From Alphaproteobacteria bacterium (lineage in GTDB: Bacteria > Pseudomonadota > Alphaproteobacteria > Caulobacterales > Hyphomonadaceae): a stretch of DNA of 64,000 nt. Location: the NCBI GenBank assembly GCA_018827375.1, contig JAHJYW010000002.1, positions 109,963 to 173,962 of the forward strand. The letters are read 5' to 3'. Of this stretch, positions 35,112 through 44,456 are shown one piece after another. Each line of letters starts with the position of its first letter. The first letter of the stretch is position 1. Under the pieces are notes generated by a model. That model saw nothing but the letters and a program-made list of their open reading frames with translations, was not told the DNA's origin and did no database searches. Made by a program: the position numbers and the translations under genes.

Positions 35112-36704
35112 ATGATGCGCTTCATTCCGCTTCTCGTCGTCACGGTCTTGTTCGTGCTCTGTCTCTTCGGCATGGGGACGGCGCCATGGCTTGTCGGTGT
35201 AAGTGTCATTCTTGGCGCACTCGTAATTCTCGGCCTTTATGATTTTTTCCAGTCACGTCACACTTTGTGGCGAAACTTCCCGATCATCGCGCACATAAGA
35301 TGGATTGCTGAAGAGCTGCATCCCTTCCTGCGTTCTTATATTGTCGAGAGCGAGACGGAAGGGCGCCCCTTCAACACGGAGCAGCGTGCGCTGATCTATC
35401 GGCGTGCGAAGAACGTGTCTTCTGTCGAACCTTTCGGCAGTCATCTCGACATCGACAAGCCGCCTTACGAGTGGCTTGCCCATTCAATTGCCGCCAAGCA
35501 CACCTCAGACGATTGTCCGCGTGTTGTTGTGGGTGCACCGGGCACAAAGCAACCTTACTCCGCCAGCGTCATGAACATCTCCGCCATGAGCTTCGGCTCG
35601 CTTGGTGCGCACGCGATCGAAGCACTCTCCACGGGCGCAAAGAAGGGCAACTTCTATCATGATACCGGCGAGGGCGGCGTCTCACGCTACCACCGGGCAG
35701 GCGGCGCAGATCTGGTCTGGGAAATCGGGTCCGGCTACTTCGGATGCCGCGCGCGGGACGGGCGCTTTGATGCAGCGCGCTTCAAGGATGTCGCGCAGGA
35801 CCCGCAAATCAAGATGATCGATGTCAAGCTCAGCCAGGGCGCCAAGCCCGGTCATGGTGGCGTGCTGCCGGGCAGCAAGGTCACGGAAGAAATTGCCGAA
35901 GCGCGCGGTGTGCCCGTTGGCGAGACGTGCGTCTCTCCGCCAGGGCATACAGCCTTCTCGACACCGATCGAGATGCTGGAGTTCGCTGCCAGTTTGCGCG
36001 AGATGTCAGGTGGCAAGCCGGTGGGCATCAAGTTCTGCGTTGGCAATCGATGGGAGATCCTCGCCATTTGCAAGGCGATGCTGGAAACCGGTACGCGACT
36101 GGACTTCATGGTTGTCGATGGCGGGGAAGGGGGCACGGGCGCTGCGCCGGCGGAGTTCCTCGACCATGTCGGCGCGCCCTTGCGACAGGGACTGGTGCTG
36201 ACGCGGAATGCACTGGTCGGTACGGGTCTAAAGGATCATGTCCGTCTCGCCTGTTCTGGCAAGCAGACGAGCGCCTTTGCGATTGCCTCCTCCATGGCGC
36301 TCGGCGCGGACTGGATCAACACCGCGCGCGGCTTCATGTTCTCGCTCGGCTGCATCCAGTCGCTTAACTGCCACAATAATACGTGTCCGACAGGTATCGC
36401 CACCACGGACAAGGGCCGTCAGCGCGGACTTGTGGTCGCCGACAAGGCCGAGCGTGTCTATAATTTCCAGCGCAACACGATGAAGGCATTGATGGAAGTC
36501 GTGGGTGCGGCGGGACTTGAGCACCCGGCGGAACTTACACCGCGCCACATAATGCACCGCGTGACGGAAGACATCGTGCTGCCGGCGCACCGGGCCTATG
36601 ACCTTCTGGATGCGAATGTGCTGATTAATGCTCCGCAAGACACAAAGCTGGCCAATGAATGGGCCATGGCGCAGGCGGCCTCATTCAGGCCGCTGAATAT
36701 ATAG
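35112..36704 (+). CDS. Membrane-anchored FMN-binding glutamate synthase-like protein
   Basis: 530 residues. Two N-terminal membrane helices (about 4-48) are followed by the glutamate synthase central/FMN barrel domain: SVMNISAMSFGSLGAHAIEAL, SQGAKPGHGG, VVDGGEGGTGAAPAEFLDHVG and the cluster-binding LNCHNNTCPTGIATTD. It has neither the glutaminase domain nor the GltD partner of true GOGAT. Such stand-alone proteins occur widely and may carry out FMN/Fe-S redox reactions, but the substrate is unknown. GGGAG precedes the ATG. Confidence 0.9.
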   Translation: MMRFIPLLVVTVLFVLCLFGMGTAPWLVGVSVILGALVILGLYDFFQSRHTLWRNFPIIAHIRWIAEELHPFLRSYIVESETEGRPFNTEQRALIYRRAKNVSSVEPFGSHLDIDKPPYEWLAHSIAAKHTSDDCPRVVVGAPGTKQPYSASVMNISAMSFGSLGAHAIEALSTGAKKGNFYHDTGEGGVSRYHRAGGADLVWEIGSGYFGCRARDGRFDAARFKDVAQDPQIKMIDVKLSQGAKPGHGGVLPGSKVTEEIAEARGVPVGETCVSPPGHTAFSTPIEMLEFAASLREMSGGKPVGIKFCVGNRWEILAICKAMLETGTRLDFMVVDGGEGGTGAAPAEFLDHVGAPLRQGLVLTRNALVGTGLKDHVRLACSGKQTSAFAIASSMALGADWINTARGFMFSLGCIQSLNCHNNTCPTGIATTDKGRQRGLVVADKAERVYNFQRNTMKALMEVVGAAGLEHPAELTPRHIMHRVTEDIVLPAHRAYDLLDANVLINAPQDTKLANEWAMAQAASFRPLNI

Positions 36705-36788
36705 GGATCACCCAATATCTAGGAAACTTGGCAAGTACGGCAAATATTGGTTTGATCCGTATCGGATCATGAAGAGGAGGACGCACTC

Positions 36789-37016
36789 ATGGAATCCGGA
36801 AACTCAGCTGCTGTCGCCATTGTTGGCGTTGTATATCTGGCAGTGATTATTTTCTTTATCGTCTGCTACTGGAAGATCTGGAGCAAGGCGGGCTTCAGTG
36901 GCGCCTGGTCGCTCCTGATGCTGGTGCCGCTCGTCAACCTGATCGCCTTTGCGTATCTCGCCTTTGCGGAATGGCCGGTGCACAAGCGTATCAATCCGAC
37001 GGACACGTTCAACTAG
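36789..37016 (+). CDS. Small two-helix membrane protein
   Basis: 75 residues with GAGGAGGA upstream. Hydrophobic helices at about 6-28 and 38-60, separated by the motif YWKIWSKAGFSGAWSLLMLV, and a short cytoplasmic tail with EWPVHKRIN. It resembles a widespread group of tiny membrane proteins of unknown function with the K-A-G-x-x-G-W turn. A bidirectional terminator follows. Confidence 0.8.
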   Translation: MESGNSAAVAIVGVVYLAVIIFFIVCYWKIWSKAGFSGAWSLLMLVPLVNLIAFAYLAFAEWPVHKRINPTDTFN

Positions 37017-37036
37017 CGATGTGACGCCCCAGCAAG

Positions 37037-37067
37037 AAAAAAGCCGGCCTCGAAAGGCCGGCTTTTT
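37037..37067. terminator. Bidirectional rho-independent terminator
   Basis: AAAAAAGCCGGCC, loop TCGAAA, GGCCGGCTTTTT. A perfect stem with A-run before and T-run after, between the small membrane protein and the convergent bfr stop at 37069. Confidence 0.9.
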
Positions 37068-37068
37068 G

Positions 37069-37548
37069 TTATGAGCCGTTGGCTTCAGATTGCAGCATTG
37101 TGTAGCGCTCGATGCCGATGCGTTCGATCAGGTCGAACTGCGTCTCCAGATAGTCGACATGCTCTTCCTCATTGTGGAGGATCTTTCCGAACAGGTCGCG
37201 GCTGCCATAGTCGCGAACGTTCTCAGCGTGCTCCATGGCATCCTTGAGCGTGGGGATGGCCAGCATTTCGACTTTCATGTCGCATTCGAGAATCTCCTGC
37301 ACACTTTCGCCGATATGCAGCTTGCCGAGGTCCTGCAGGTTAGGCAGCCCGCCGAGGAAGAGGATGCGTTCGATCAGCCAGTCGGCGTGATGCATTTCCT
37401 CGATTGATTCCTCGTACTCATGCTTGGCGAGCTTGGAGACGCCCCAGTCCTTGAGCATGCGGGAATGCAGGAAATACTGGTTGATCGCCGTCAGCTCGTT
37501 CTTGAGACAGAGATTCAGGAACTCAATAACTTTGGTGTCGCCTTTCAT
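37069..37548 (-). CDS. bfr: Bacterioferritin
   Basis: 159 residues, the normal length. It forms a 24-subunit iron-storage shell with heme between dimers. Ferroxidase residues Glu18, Glu51 and His54 are in place, and Met52 (EEMHHADW) is the heme ligand. LFLGGLPNLQ and NEEEHVDYLETQ complete the pattern. It lies 148 bp downstream of bfd on the same strand, and both probably answer to iron through the Fur-like site at bfd. Confidence 0.96.
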   Translation of the reverse strand: MKGDTKVIEFLNLCLKNELTAINQYFLHSRMLKDWGVSKLAKHEYEESIEEMHHADWLIERILFLGGLPNLQDLGKLHIGESVQEILECDMKVEMLAIPTLKDAMEHAENVRDYGSRDLFGKILHNEEEHVDYLETQFDLIERIGIERYTMLQSEANGS

Positions 37549-37696
37549 GGGGCACTCCTGCGTAAGGTAAATGGGTCGACTCGCGGGATACGGGAAGGCG
37601 CCGCCAAAGGCAAGAAATTCTCGAATAAAAACAAGTTCATCTGCAAGTGAGACACAGTCTCACCGCGTGCTGAAACGCAGTCTCAAAAAGCGCGGA

Positions 37697-37897
37697 TTAT
37701 TCGGCGGCAACCAGCATGGGGGCAGGGCCTTGGCGATCCATTTCCTGCGAAATGATCTCACCGATCGAGCAGCTGCACTTGCCGCAATTGAACTTGCAGC
37801 CGTGATGCGCCTGAACGGCCCGCGGGCTGCGCGCACCAGCGTCGACCGCGGCGCGGACGCTTGAACAATTAATGCGGTTGCAGATGCAAATGATCAT
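37697..37897 (-). CDS. bfd: Bacterioferritin-associated ferredoxin
   Basis: 66 residues starting MIICICNRINC. The [2Fe-2S] ligands Cys4, Cys6, Cys38 and Cys41 fall at exactly the positions known in E. coli Bfd, which is why I choose the ATG at 37897 over in-frame ATGs at 37906 and 37912. Bfd reduces ferric iron in bacterioferritin to release it. The last 15 residues (MDRQGPAPMLVAAE) are an extension. The start codon lies inside a perfect inverted repeat (37883-37913). No strong ribosome site is visible. Confidence 0.92.
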   Translation of the reverse strand: MIICICNRINCSSVRAAVDAGARSPRAVQAHHGCKFNCGKCSCSIGEIISQEMDRQGPAPMLVAAE

Positions 37898-37913
37898 GAG
37901 AACCATTTGCATC
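37883..37913. promoter_or_regulatory. Fur-like operator overlapping the bfd start
   Basis: GATGCAAATG and CATTTGCATC are perfect 10-bp inverted arms separated by 11 bp, resembling the TGCAAATGA-type Fur boxes of alphaproteobacteria. A second related half, TTGCGAATGATTGTCAA, begins at 37917. On the bfd strand a TTGACA -35-like hexamer lies within that second site. Iron-dependent control of bfd-bfr is a reasonable inference. Confidence 0.6.
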
Positions 37914-38031
37914 TACTTGCGAATGATTGTCAAGCGCGAGTTTGCGCATTGATCGCAGGTGCGGCGAGTTGACCCCTACGGGCCGGGTGACTACAGCCTG
38001 TCTGCTTGAAATTCACATGGAAACCAGCCTC

Positions 38032-39624
38032 ATGACCGACCTCTCAACGCTCGCCCAATCTGCCAAGGCCTGGCCGTTTGAACTGGCGCGCGCGCTGAAG
38101 AAGCGGGTGGACGATCAGGTCAAGGCAGGCCAGCGCAAGGCCTCTGACCCGGTCGTGTTCGAAACCGGCTATGGCCCCTCCGGCCTGCCGCATATCGGCA
38201 CGTTCGGGGAAGTGGTGCGCACGACCATGGTGCGCCATGCCTTTGAAGTGCTGACGGGCGGCCAGATTCCGACGCGCCTGATCTGCATCTCGGACGACAT
38301 GGACGGCATGCGCAAGGTTCCGCCAACGGTGCCGAACCCCGAGAGCCTTGAGCCCTACCTGCAGCAGCCACTGACCGCTGTGCCGGACCCGTTCGGGACA
38401 CATGAGTCCTATGGCGCGCACATGAATGCCCGCCTTTGCGCGTTCCTGGACCAGTTTGGGTTCCAGTATGAGTTCATCTCGGCGACCGAATGCTACAAGT
38501 CCGGCCGCTTTGATCCGATGCTGTTGCGCGCGGCCGAGAAGTTCGAAGACATCATGGCCGTGATGCTGCCGACACTCGGCGCGGAACGTCAGGCGACCTA
38601 TTCACCCTTCCTGCCGATATCGCCCAGCACGGGCCGCGTGCTCTATGTGCCGATGAAAAATGTCGATGCCGGCAAGGGCGAGATCACGTTTGAAGATGAA
38701 GACGGCAGTGACGTGACGCTGCCAGTCACCGGCGGCCGCGTGAAGATGCAGTGGAAGCCCGATTTCGGCATGCGCTGGGCCGCGCTCGGCGTCGACTTCG
38801 AAATGTTCGGCAAGGACCACCAGGCCAATGCGCCGATCTATTCCCGCATCGCCAAGATCCTCGGCCACCGCCCACCGGAACAATATGTCTACGAGCTGTT
38901 CCTGGACGAAAAGGGCGAGAAGATTTCCAAGTCCAAGGGCAACGGCATCTCGGTCGAAGAGTGGCGCGCCTATGCGCCGGACGAGAGCCTTTCGCTGTTC
39001 CAGTTTCAGAAGCCGCGCGTGGCCAAGAAGCTCTATTTCGATGTGATCCCGAAGACGGTCGATGAATACCTGACCTTCCTCGAGAAATACCCGGATGAGG
39101 AACCGGATCGCCAGCTGGAAAACCCGGTCTGGCACATCCATTCGGGCAATCCGCCGAAGGCAGACGTGCCGGTCAGCTTTGCACTGCTGCTGAACCTCGT
39201 CGCTGTGGCGAACCCGGAAGACCGGAGCCAGCTCTGGGGCTTCATCTCGCGCTATGCGCCTGAGGCCTCGGCCGAGACGCACCCGCTGCTCGACAGCCTC
39301 GCAGGCTATGCGATGCGCTATTACCGCGACTTCGTGCTGCCAGCGAAAGTGTTCCGTGCGCCAACCGATCAGGAACGCGCCGCAATGGTGGACCTTTCAG
39401 CGCGCCTGAAAGCCTTCGATGAAGAGCGAAATTCCGAGAACCTGCAGACCATGACATTCGCGGTCGGCAAAGACCATGACTTCGAGAACCTGCGCGAGTG
39501 GTTCAAGGCGCTTTACGAAGTGCTGCTCGGACAGGAGCAGGGGCCCCGCTTTGGCAGCTTCGCTGCGCTCTATGGTGTGGAAGAGACGGCCCGTCTGATC
39601 GATGAGGCTTTGGCGAGGGATTAG
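38032..39624 (+). CDS. lysS: Lysyl-tRNA synthetase, class I
   Basis: 530 residues from ATG 38032 (GGAA upstream; ATG 38017 is also possible). It charges tRNA-Lys. It is the class I form used by archaea and many alphaproteobacteria, shown by [15 protein letters not shown] (HIGH-like) and [10 protein letters not shown] (KMSKS-like) and by the absence of class II motifs. FGKDHQAN and [14 protein letters not shown] are further family landmarks. A hairpin at 39633-39661 separates it from the convergent indolepyruvate oxidoreductase gene. Confidence 0.96.
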   Translation: MTDLSTLAQSAKAWPFELARALKKRVDDQVKAGQRKASDPVVFETGYGPSGLPHIGTFGEVVRTTMVRHAFEVLTGGQIPTRLICISDDMDGMRKVPPTVPNPESLEPYLQQPLTAVPDPFGTHESYGAHMNARLCAFLDQFGFQYEFISATECYKSGRFDPMLLRAAEKFEDIMAVMLPTLGAERQATYSPFLPISPSTGRVLYVPMKNVDAGKGEITFEDEDGSDVTLPVTGGRVKMQWKPDFGMRWAALGVDFEMFGKDHQANAPIYSRIAKILGHRPPEQYVYELFLDEKGEKISKSKGNGISVEEWRAYAPDESLSLFQFQKPRVAKKLYFDVIPKTVDEYLTFLEKYPDEEPDRQLENPVWHIHSGNPPKADVPVSFALLLNLVAVANPEDRSQLWGFISRYAPEASAETHPLLDSLAGYAMRYYRDFVLPAKVFRAPTDQERAAMVDLSARLKAFDEERNSENLQTMTFAVGKDHDFENLREWFKALYEVLLGQEQGPRFGSFAALYGVEETARLIDEALARD

Positions 39625-39632
39625 GTTCATTC

Positions 39633-39661
39633 ACCTCCCGCTGCTTTTGGCAGCAGGAGGT
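39633..39661. terminator. Hairpin between convergent lysS and indolepyruvate oxidoreductase genes
   Basis: ACCTCCCGCTGC / GCAGCAGGAGGT form a 12-bp stem with one mismatch around a TTTTG loop. No T-run follows on either strand, so it may slow or end transcription with help. Confidence 0.55.
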
Positions 39662-39675
39662 TAGGGGTCTTGCAT

Positions 39676-42600
39676 CTACTCCGCTGCAATCAGCGTCGTT
39701 TTCGCTTTCGGCATGTCGCCAGTTGGCCAGCCTTTCCAGAGGGCGGCTTCGGTCTCGCTGGCGACAGCCACCGCAGCTTCCTTCACATGGCCATAGCCAC
39801 GGATCTCGTCCGGCACTTCGGCGATGGCGACGGCGACGGCGTGGTTCTTTGCCGTGAGGCCTGAGGCGAGCGTTTCCAGCGTTTCAAGATAGGTGTCGCG
39901 CAGGGCGCGTTCCATCTTGCGTTCCTCGGTGCGTCCGAACACGTCAAACGGCGTTTCGCGCAGGCCCTTCAGTTTCGTCAGCACTTTGAAGCCGAGCATC
40001 ATCCAGCCGCCGAAATGTTTCTTCTTCAGGTGGCCGTGGCTGTCTTTTTTGGACATGATCGGCGGGGCGAGCCAGAAGCGCAGCTTGCCGCCCTTGAACT
40101 GGCTGGCGAGCTGGGCCGCGAAGGAACCATCGGTATAGAGGCGGGCGACTTCATACTCGTCCTTATAGGCCATCAGCTTGTAGGCATAGGTCGCGGCGGC
40201 GCGGGTGAGCTTGTCACCCAGGCCTGCGGCCTCTTCGGCGGTGCGGACGCGGGTGACGGCATCGCGATAGGTCTGCGCATAGTCGGCATTCCGATAGGCC
40301 GTCAGGCGCGTTGCGCGGTCGTCGATCAGTTCGTCCAGCGTCTTCGGCTCCAGGTGGCCACGCGGGTCGTGCTGCGTGGCGAGGCGTTCAGGCGCGGCCG
40401 CGGCGATGCGGCCGATATTGAACGCGGCCATATTGTCGTCGACCTTGGTACCGTTGAGGCGGATAGCGCGGTAGAGCCCGCGCAGTGAGACGGGCACGGC
40501 GCCCTTCTGCCAGCTGTAACCGACCATGATCATGTTGGTGTAGATCGCGTCGTGCAGGTAGCCGACGGCGAGGGCCTCGGCATCGAAGGCGCCGAAGTCT
40601 CGGGTCTGGCGCTTCACGCGGCCTGCCAGCAAGTCGCTCTCGAAACGCTTCGAGCGGTTGCGGATGAATTCGCTGGTCGGTGTCACGTCAGAGTTTGCAT
40701 AGGCGGCTGTGCGGGTCGGATCCATCAGCAGGAGGGCGTCGCCGCCCGCTGCCACGACAAGGTCGCAGGCGATGATCAGGTCAGCGCTGGCGGGCGGTAC
40801 GCGGCCTGTGGAGATATCTTCAGGCTCACGCGCAAAACGGATGTGCGAGAGGACCGGGCCACCCTTCTGGGCAAGGCCCGTCATGTCGAGCGAGGAGGCG
40901 GCATTGCCGTCCACATGCGCGGCCATGGCCAGCACAGCCGCGACCGTTGTGACGCCTGTGCCGCCGACGCCCGTGAACAGCACGTTCCACGGCGCGGCAA
41001 GGCTTGGTGTCTCGGGCAGGGGAAGGTTCGAGGCATCAAACTCGCGGCGCAATTCGCCGGTCCAGGCCGGTTCACCATCCTTGACGGTGACGAAGCTCGG
41101 ACAGAAGCCAGTGAGGCAGGAGAGGTCGGTGTTACAGGACGACTGGTTGATGCGGCGTTTGCGGCCAAGCTCGGTCTCGACCGGCTCCACCGACAGACAG
41201 TTGGACTTGATCGAACAGTCGCCGCAGCCTTCGCAGACTTCGGTATTGATGATCACGCGCACGCGGTCGGGCGCGATGATGCCGCGCTTGGAGCGGCGGC
41301 GTTTCTCGGTGGCACATATCTGGTCATAGATCATGACCGAGACGCCGGGCGTGGAGCGCAGCATGACCTGCACGTCTTCGAGGTCTTCGCGGTCGTAGAT
41401 TTTCACGCTGCGCGGCAGGTTTTTCACGCCAGCATAGCGGGTGGGGTCTTCGGTGACGATGACGATGGTTTTGACGCCTTCGGCTTCGACCTGCTGGGCG
41501 ATCTGGGCGGGCGTCTGGCCGGATTCGACATGCTGGCCGCCGGTCATGGCAACCGCGTCATTGTAGAGGATCTTGTAAGTCATCTTGGCGCCGGAGGTGA
41601 CGGCGGCGCGGATCGCGAGGCTGCCTGAGTGGCTGTAGGTGCCGTCGCCGAGATTGACGAAGACATGGTCTTCATCGGTTGCCCAGTGCTGGCCGACCCA
41701 GGCGATGCCTTCGCCGCCCATCTGGCTGGTCATGTCGGTCTTCCGGTCGGGCATGAAGTTCGCCATGTAATGGCAGCCGATGCCGGCAAGGGCGCGTGAG
41801 CCTTCAGGCACGGTTGTGGATGTGTTGTGAGGGCAGCCGGAGCAGAAGTGCGGGCTGCGGATTGTTTCCGAGGCATTGCCGCGTGCGGCTTCGCCAGCGC
41901 GGCCAACCCGGTCGAAATAGGCATTGGCGCGGGCTGTGTCCCATCCTTCGGGGATGATCTTCATCAGGGCGTGCGCCATTTCCGGGATGGAGATAGAGGC
42001 GACGTCAGAGAGGAGCGGCTCGCCATTCGCGGCGCGCTTGCCTTCGATCCGGGGACGCTGGGAATCCGGCAGGTCGTAGAGCGCAGCCTTCAGCTGTTCC
42101 TCGATCAGGGGGCGCTTGTGTTCGATGACGACAACGCGCTCAAGGCCGGCGCAGAATTCGCGCACACCTTCCGGCTCAAGCGGCCAGGGCATGGCGACTT
42201 TGTAGACCGTGAGGCCGAGGCGGCCTGCTTCTTCCGGGCTGAGGCCAATGGCGGCGAGCGCCTCGAAAACATCGCGGGCGGCCTGTCCGGTGACGATGAC
42301 GCCGATGCGGGGCTTGGGAGAGGGGAGGACAACATGGTCGAGCCGGTTGGCGCGGACATAGGCCTGCGCGGCAGGCAGCTTGAAGTGGCGCAGGCGCGCT
42401 TCCTTGTCGAGCGGCGTGTCGCCGCGGCGCATATGGACGCCCGCCTCGGGCATGTGGAAGCCGGGCTCGGCAAAGGCAAAGCGATCAAGGCTGACATTGA
42501 CGACAGAGCCGGAATCCATCGTGTCGGCGAGGGCAACGAGGCCTGTCCACGCGCCGCTATAACGGCTCATGTTCCAGCCGTGGATACCGTAGTCGAGCAC

Positions 42601-43134
42601 GTCCTGGATCGAGGCGGGGTTCAGCACCGGAATTTCGGCATCGGCCATCGCGAATTCGGACTGGGACGGTAGGGTCGAGGATTTGCAATTATGATCGTCG
42701 CCGATGATGGCGAGCACGCCGCCGAGGGCCGATGTGCCAGCCGCATTGGCATGCTTGAACACGTCGCCTGTGCGGTCGACGCCGGGGGCCTTGCCGTACC
42801 AGATGCCGAAGAGGCCGTCATAGCGCGCGCCGGGGAAGAGGCCGAGCTGCTGGCTGCCCCAGACGGCGGTTGCGCCGAGGTCCTCGTTGAGGCCTTCCCA
42901 GAACTGGATGTCATGGCTGTCGAGCAGGGGCTGCACGGCGCGCAATTGCTGGTCATATCCACCGAGCGGTGAGCCGCGGTAGCCTGAAATGAACCCGGCC
43001 GTGTTGTGGCCGCTGCCCAGATCGAGGCGTTTGCGATCAAGCGGTAGGCGCACAAGCGCCTGAATGCCCGTCATGAAAGCGTTGCCCTCGACAAGTTCGT
43101 ATTTGTCGTCCAGCGTGACTTCACGGTGTTTCAT
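39676..43134 (-). CDS. Indolepyruvate ferredoxin oxidoreductase family protein (fused alpha/gamma)
   Basis: 1,152 residues joining subunits that are separate in archaea. Residues about 1-330 are the pyrimidine/PP domain. CSGCPHNTST (about 437) and the TPP site GIGCHYMANF, GGEGIAWVGQHW and NLGDGTYSHSGSLA follow. Near 650 is a Cys-rich segment (CEGCGDCSIKSNC, then a further Cys cluster to FCPSF). The gamma domain starts at NVLFTGVGGTGVTT (about 725), and the C-terminal 300 residues are a family-specific domain. The enzyme decarboxylates aryl- or other 2-oxo acids to acyl-CoA in amino acid breakdown. It is divergent from an Lrp-type regulator, its likely controller. Confidence 0.93.
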   Translation of the reverse strand: MKHREVTLDDKYELVEGNAFMTGIQALVRLPLDRKRLDLGSGHNTAGFISGYRGSPLGGYDQQLRAVQPLLDSHDIQFWEGLNEDLGATAVWGSQQLGLFPGARYDGLFGIWYGKAPGVDRTGDVFKHANAAGTSALGGVLAIIGDDHNCKSSTLPSQSEFAMADAEIPVLNPASIQDVLDYGIHGWNMSRYSGAWTGLVALADTMDSGSVVNVSLDRFAFAEPGFHMPEAGVHMRRGDTPLDKEARLRHFKLPAAQAYVRANRLDHVVLPSPKPRIGVIVTGQAARDVFEALAAIGLSPEEAGRLGLTVYKVAMPWPLEPEGVREFCAGLERVVVIEHKRPLIEEQLKAALYDLPDSQRPRIEGKRAANGEPLLSDVASISIPEMAHALMKIIPEGWDTARANAYFDRVGRAGEAARGNASETIRSPHFCSGCPHNTSTTVPEGSRALAGIGCHYMANFMPDRKTDMTSQMGGEGIAWVGQHWATDEDHVFVNLGDGTYSHSGSLAIRAAVTSGAKMTYKILYNDAVAMTGGQHVESGQTPAQIAQQVEAEGVKTIVIVTEDPTRYAGVKNLPRSVKIYDREDLEDVQVMLRSTPGVSVMIYDQICATEKRRRSKRGIIAPDRVRVIINTEVCEGCGDCSIKSNCLSVEPVETELGRKRRINQSSCNTDLSCLTGFCPSFVTVKDGEPAWTGELRREFDASNLPLPETPSLAAPWNVLFTGVGGTGVTTVAAVLAMAAHVDGNAASSLDMTGLAQKGGPVLSHIRFAREPEDISTGRVPPASADLIIACDLVVAAGGDALLLMDPTRTAAYANSDVTPTSEFIRNRSKRFESDLLAGRVKRQTRDFGAFDAEALAVGYLHDAIYTNMIMVGYSWQKGAVPVSLRGLYRAIRLNGTKVDDNMAAFNIGRIAAAAPERLATQHDPRGHLEPKTLDELIDDRATRLTAYRNADYAQTYRDAVTRVRTAEEAAGLGDKLTRAAATYAYKLMAYKDEYEVARLYTDGSFAAQLASQFKGGKLRFWLAPPIMSKKDSHGHLKKKHFGGWMMLGFKVLTKLKGLRETPFDVFGRTEERKMERALRDTYLETLETLASGLTAKNHAVAVAIAEVPDEIRGYGHVKEAAVAVASETEAALWKGWPTGDMPKAKTTLIAAE

Positions 43135-43172
43135 GGATTTCAGGCCCTGAATATCTATTAGGTATATTATTG

Positions 43173-43197
43173 GGCAAGTTTAGTGAAATTGCTTGCC
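43173..43197. promoter_or_regulatory. Inverted repeat between oxidoreductase and Lrp genes
   Basis: GGCAAG-N13-CTTGCC in the 127-bp divergent promoter, with a second smaller repeat GGCA-N5-TGCC just before the Lrp gene (about 43225-43237). The AT-rich spacer and position fit sites for the adjacent Lrp-type regulator. Confidence 0.45.
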
Positions 43198-43261
43198 TAT
43201 CTTGCGCCGTTCCTGCTAGTTAGGGGCAAATTATGCCTCAAACTTCGGAGTACGCAGCAAA

Positions 43262-43756
43262 TTGGCCCAAGACTTAGACACCATTGATGCGCGAATCCTA
43301 GATATTATCCAACGCGACGCGAGCCTGTCGGTTGCAGAGATTGCGGATCGCGTGGGACTTTCCTCATCTCCGTGCTGGCGCCGTATCAAGCGTATGGAAG
43401 AGGCGGGCTTCATTACGGGCCGGGTGACGCTGCTGGACAATTTTGCCCTTGGCCTTAACTTTGAAGTGATGGCGAGCGTCAAACTCGCGCTGCCGAGCCG
43501 TGAAAACCTTGAGGCATTCGAGTCGATTGTGCAGGACTGGTCTGAAGTCATCGAGTGCATGACAGTGACCGGCGCAGTCGATTACATGATCCATGTCGTG
43601 ACCACTGACATGCATGCCTATGACAATTTCCTGCGCGATAAATTGCTGGGTTCGGCGCTCGTGTCGGACGTTCAGTCGCGCATCGTGGTGCGCGTGTCGA
43701 AACGCACCACGGCCCTGCCGCTCGGCCTTGTGGGCGACAAACTCAAATCTTCCTGA
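43262..43756 (+). CDS. Lrp/AsnC family transcriptional regulator
   Basis: 164 residues from a TTG at 43262 with CGGAG about 12 bases upstream; no in-frame ATG gives a full domain. The N-terminal helix-turn-helix is TIDARILDIIQRDASLSVAEIADRVGLSSSPCWRRIKRMEEAG. The C-terminal RAM ligand domain includes VTGAVDYMIHVVTTDMHAYDNFL. It is divergent from the indolepyruvate oxidoreductase gene and probably senses an amino acid to control it. Confidence 0.92.
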   Translation: MAQDLDTIDARILDIIQRDASLSVAEIADRVGLSSSPCWRRIKRMEEAGFITGRVTLLDNFALGLNFEVMASVKLALPSRENLEAFESIVQDWSEVIECMTVTGAVDYMIHVVTTDMHAYDNFLRDKLLGSALVSDVQSRIVVRVSKRTTALPLGLVGDKLKSS

Positions 43757-43760
43757 GGCT

Positions 43761-44375
43761 TCAGCTGCCGCGCGTCGCTGAGGCGTGGAGCGCAGGCTTG
43801 TAGCCATTGGCTAGGGCGGCGCAGGTCGCTGCTGGCGTCAGGCGCAGGGCGCGGTCCGGGTGGGGCTGCGGGGCGCCATAGCCGGCAAAGGACCAGGGCC
43901 GGGCCGTTTTGCCCTGCCTGAGGAAGGCGGTATCTCCTACAGCATAGAAGGCTCCGTCTGGAAGCGTGGCGGGGTCCACCTCTTCGCGGGGTGTTTCGCC
44001 TTTCATCACGGACTGGACCTCGCCTGCGATCACGGCGTCGAGGTCGCCCACGCGGACTGGGGCAGGCAGGCCGGTGGCATCGCGGAAGGCCTTGGCGGCG
44101 TCGCGGCGGCATTCAAAGCAGGGGCGGTGGCCGGCGGCGAGGGCCGTTGCCTCATCGAGGAAGAAGAGTTCGGTATAGAGGCCTGGCTGCATCAGCTTTC
44201 GCGTGCGGCCCTTGAACTCAAGCTGGCAGATGATCCATTGGCGGCTGGCCCAGTGGCGCGGTTTCAGCGTCTGGTCAGGCCGGTGGAAACAGCCGCCACG
44301 ATTGCCCATGAAGGCGCCCCTGTCAGGCACGGCGTGGAGCTGGCCGAACGGGTCGACGCGGTTCTGCAGTGGCAT
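43761..44375 (-). CDS. Conserved hypothetical protein with Ada-like Cys motif
   Basis: 204 residues from the ATG at 44375, which has GGGGAAAG upstream; ATGs further out lack this. The segment LDEATALAAGHRPCFECRRD strongly resembles the zinc knuckle of Ada proteins (EALAAGFRPCKRC), and an upstream GGCFHRPDQ may supply another Cys ligand. The rest, including VIAGEVQSVMKGE and WSFAGYGAP, is unfamiliar to me. It may be a metal-binding or DNA-associated protein, but this is only motif resemblance. Convergent with the Lrp gene, 4 bp apart. Confidence 0.75.
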   Translation of the reverse strand: MPLQNRVDPFGQLHAVPDRGAFMGNRGGCFHRPDQTLKPRHWASRQWIICQLEFKGRTRKLMQPGLYTELFFLDEATALAAGHRPCFECRRDAAKAFRDATGLPAPVRVGDLDAVIAGEVQSVMKGETPREEVDPATLPDGAFYAVGDTAFLRQGKTARPWSFAGYGAPQPHPDRALRLTPAATCAALANGYKPALHASATRGS

Positions 44376-44394
44376 GACTTTCCCCATGAAAAGC

Positions 44395-44430
44395 AAAAGC
44401 CCGGACTGTGCGTTGGCACGGCCCGGGCTT
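44395..44430 (-). terminator. Terminator of the thiolase gene
   Basis: On the reverse strand AAGCCCGG pairs with CCGGGCTT across an 18-nt loop, followed by TTGCTTTT. It is 27 bp after the thiolase stop and just before the next reverse-strand gene. Confidence 0.7.
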
Positions 44431-44456
44431 CCAGATGGCCAAGAGGCCGTTTTGGA

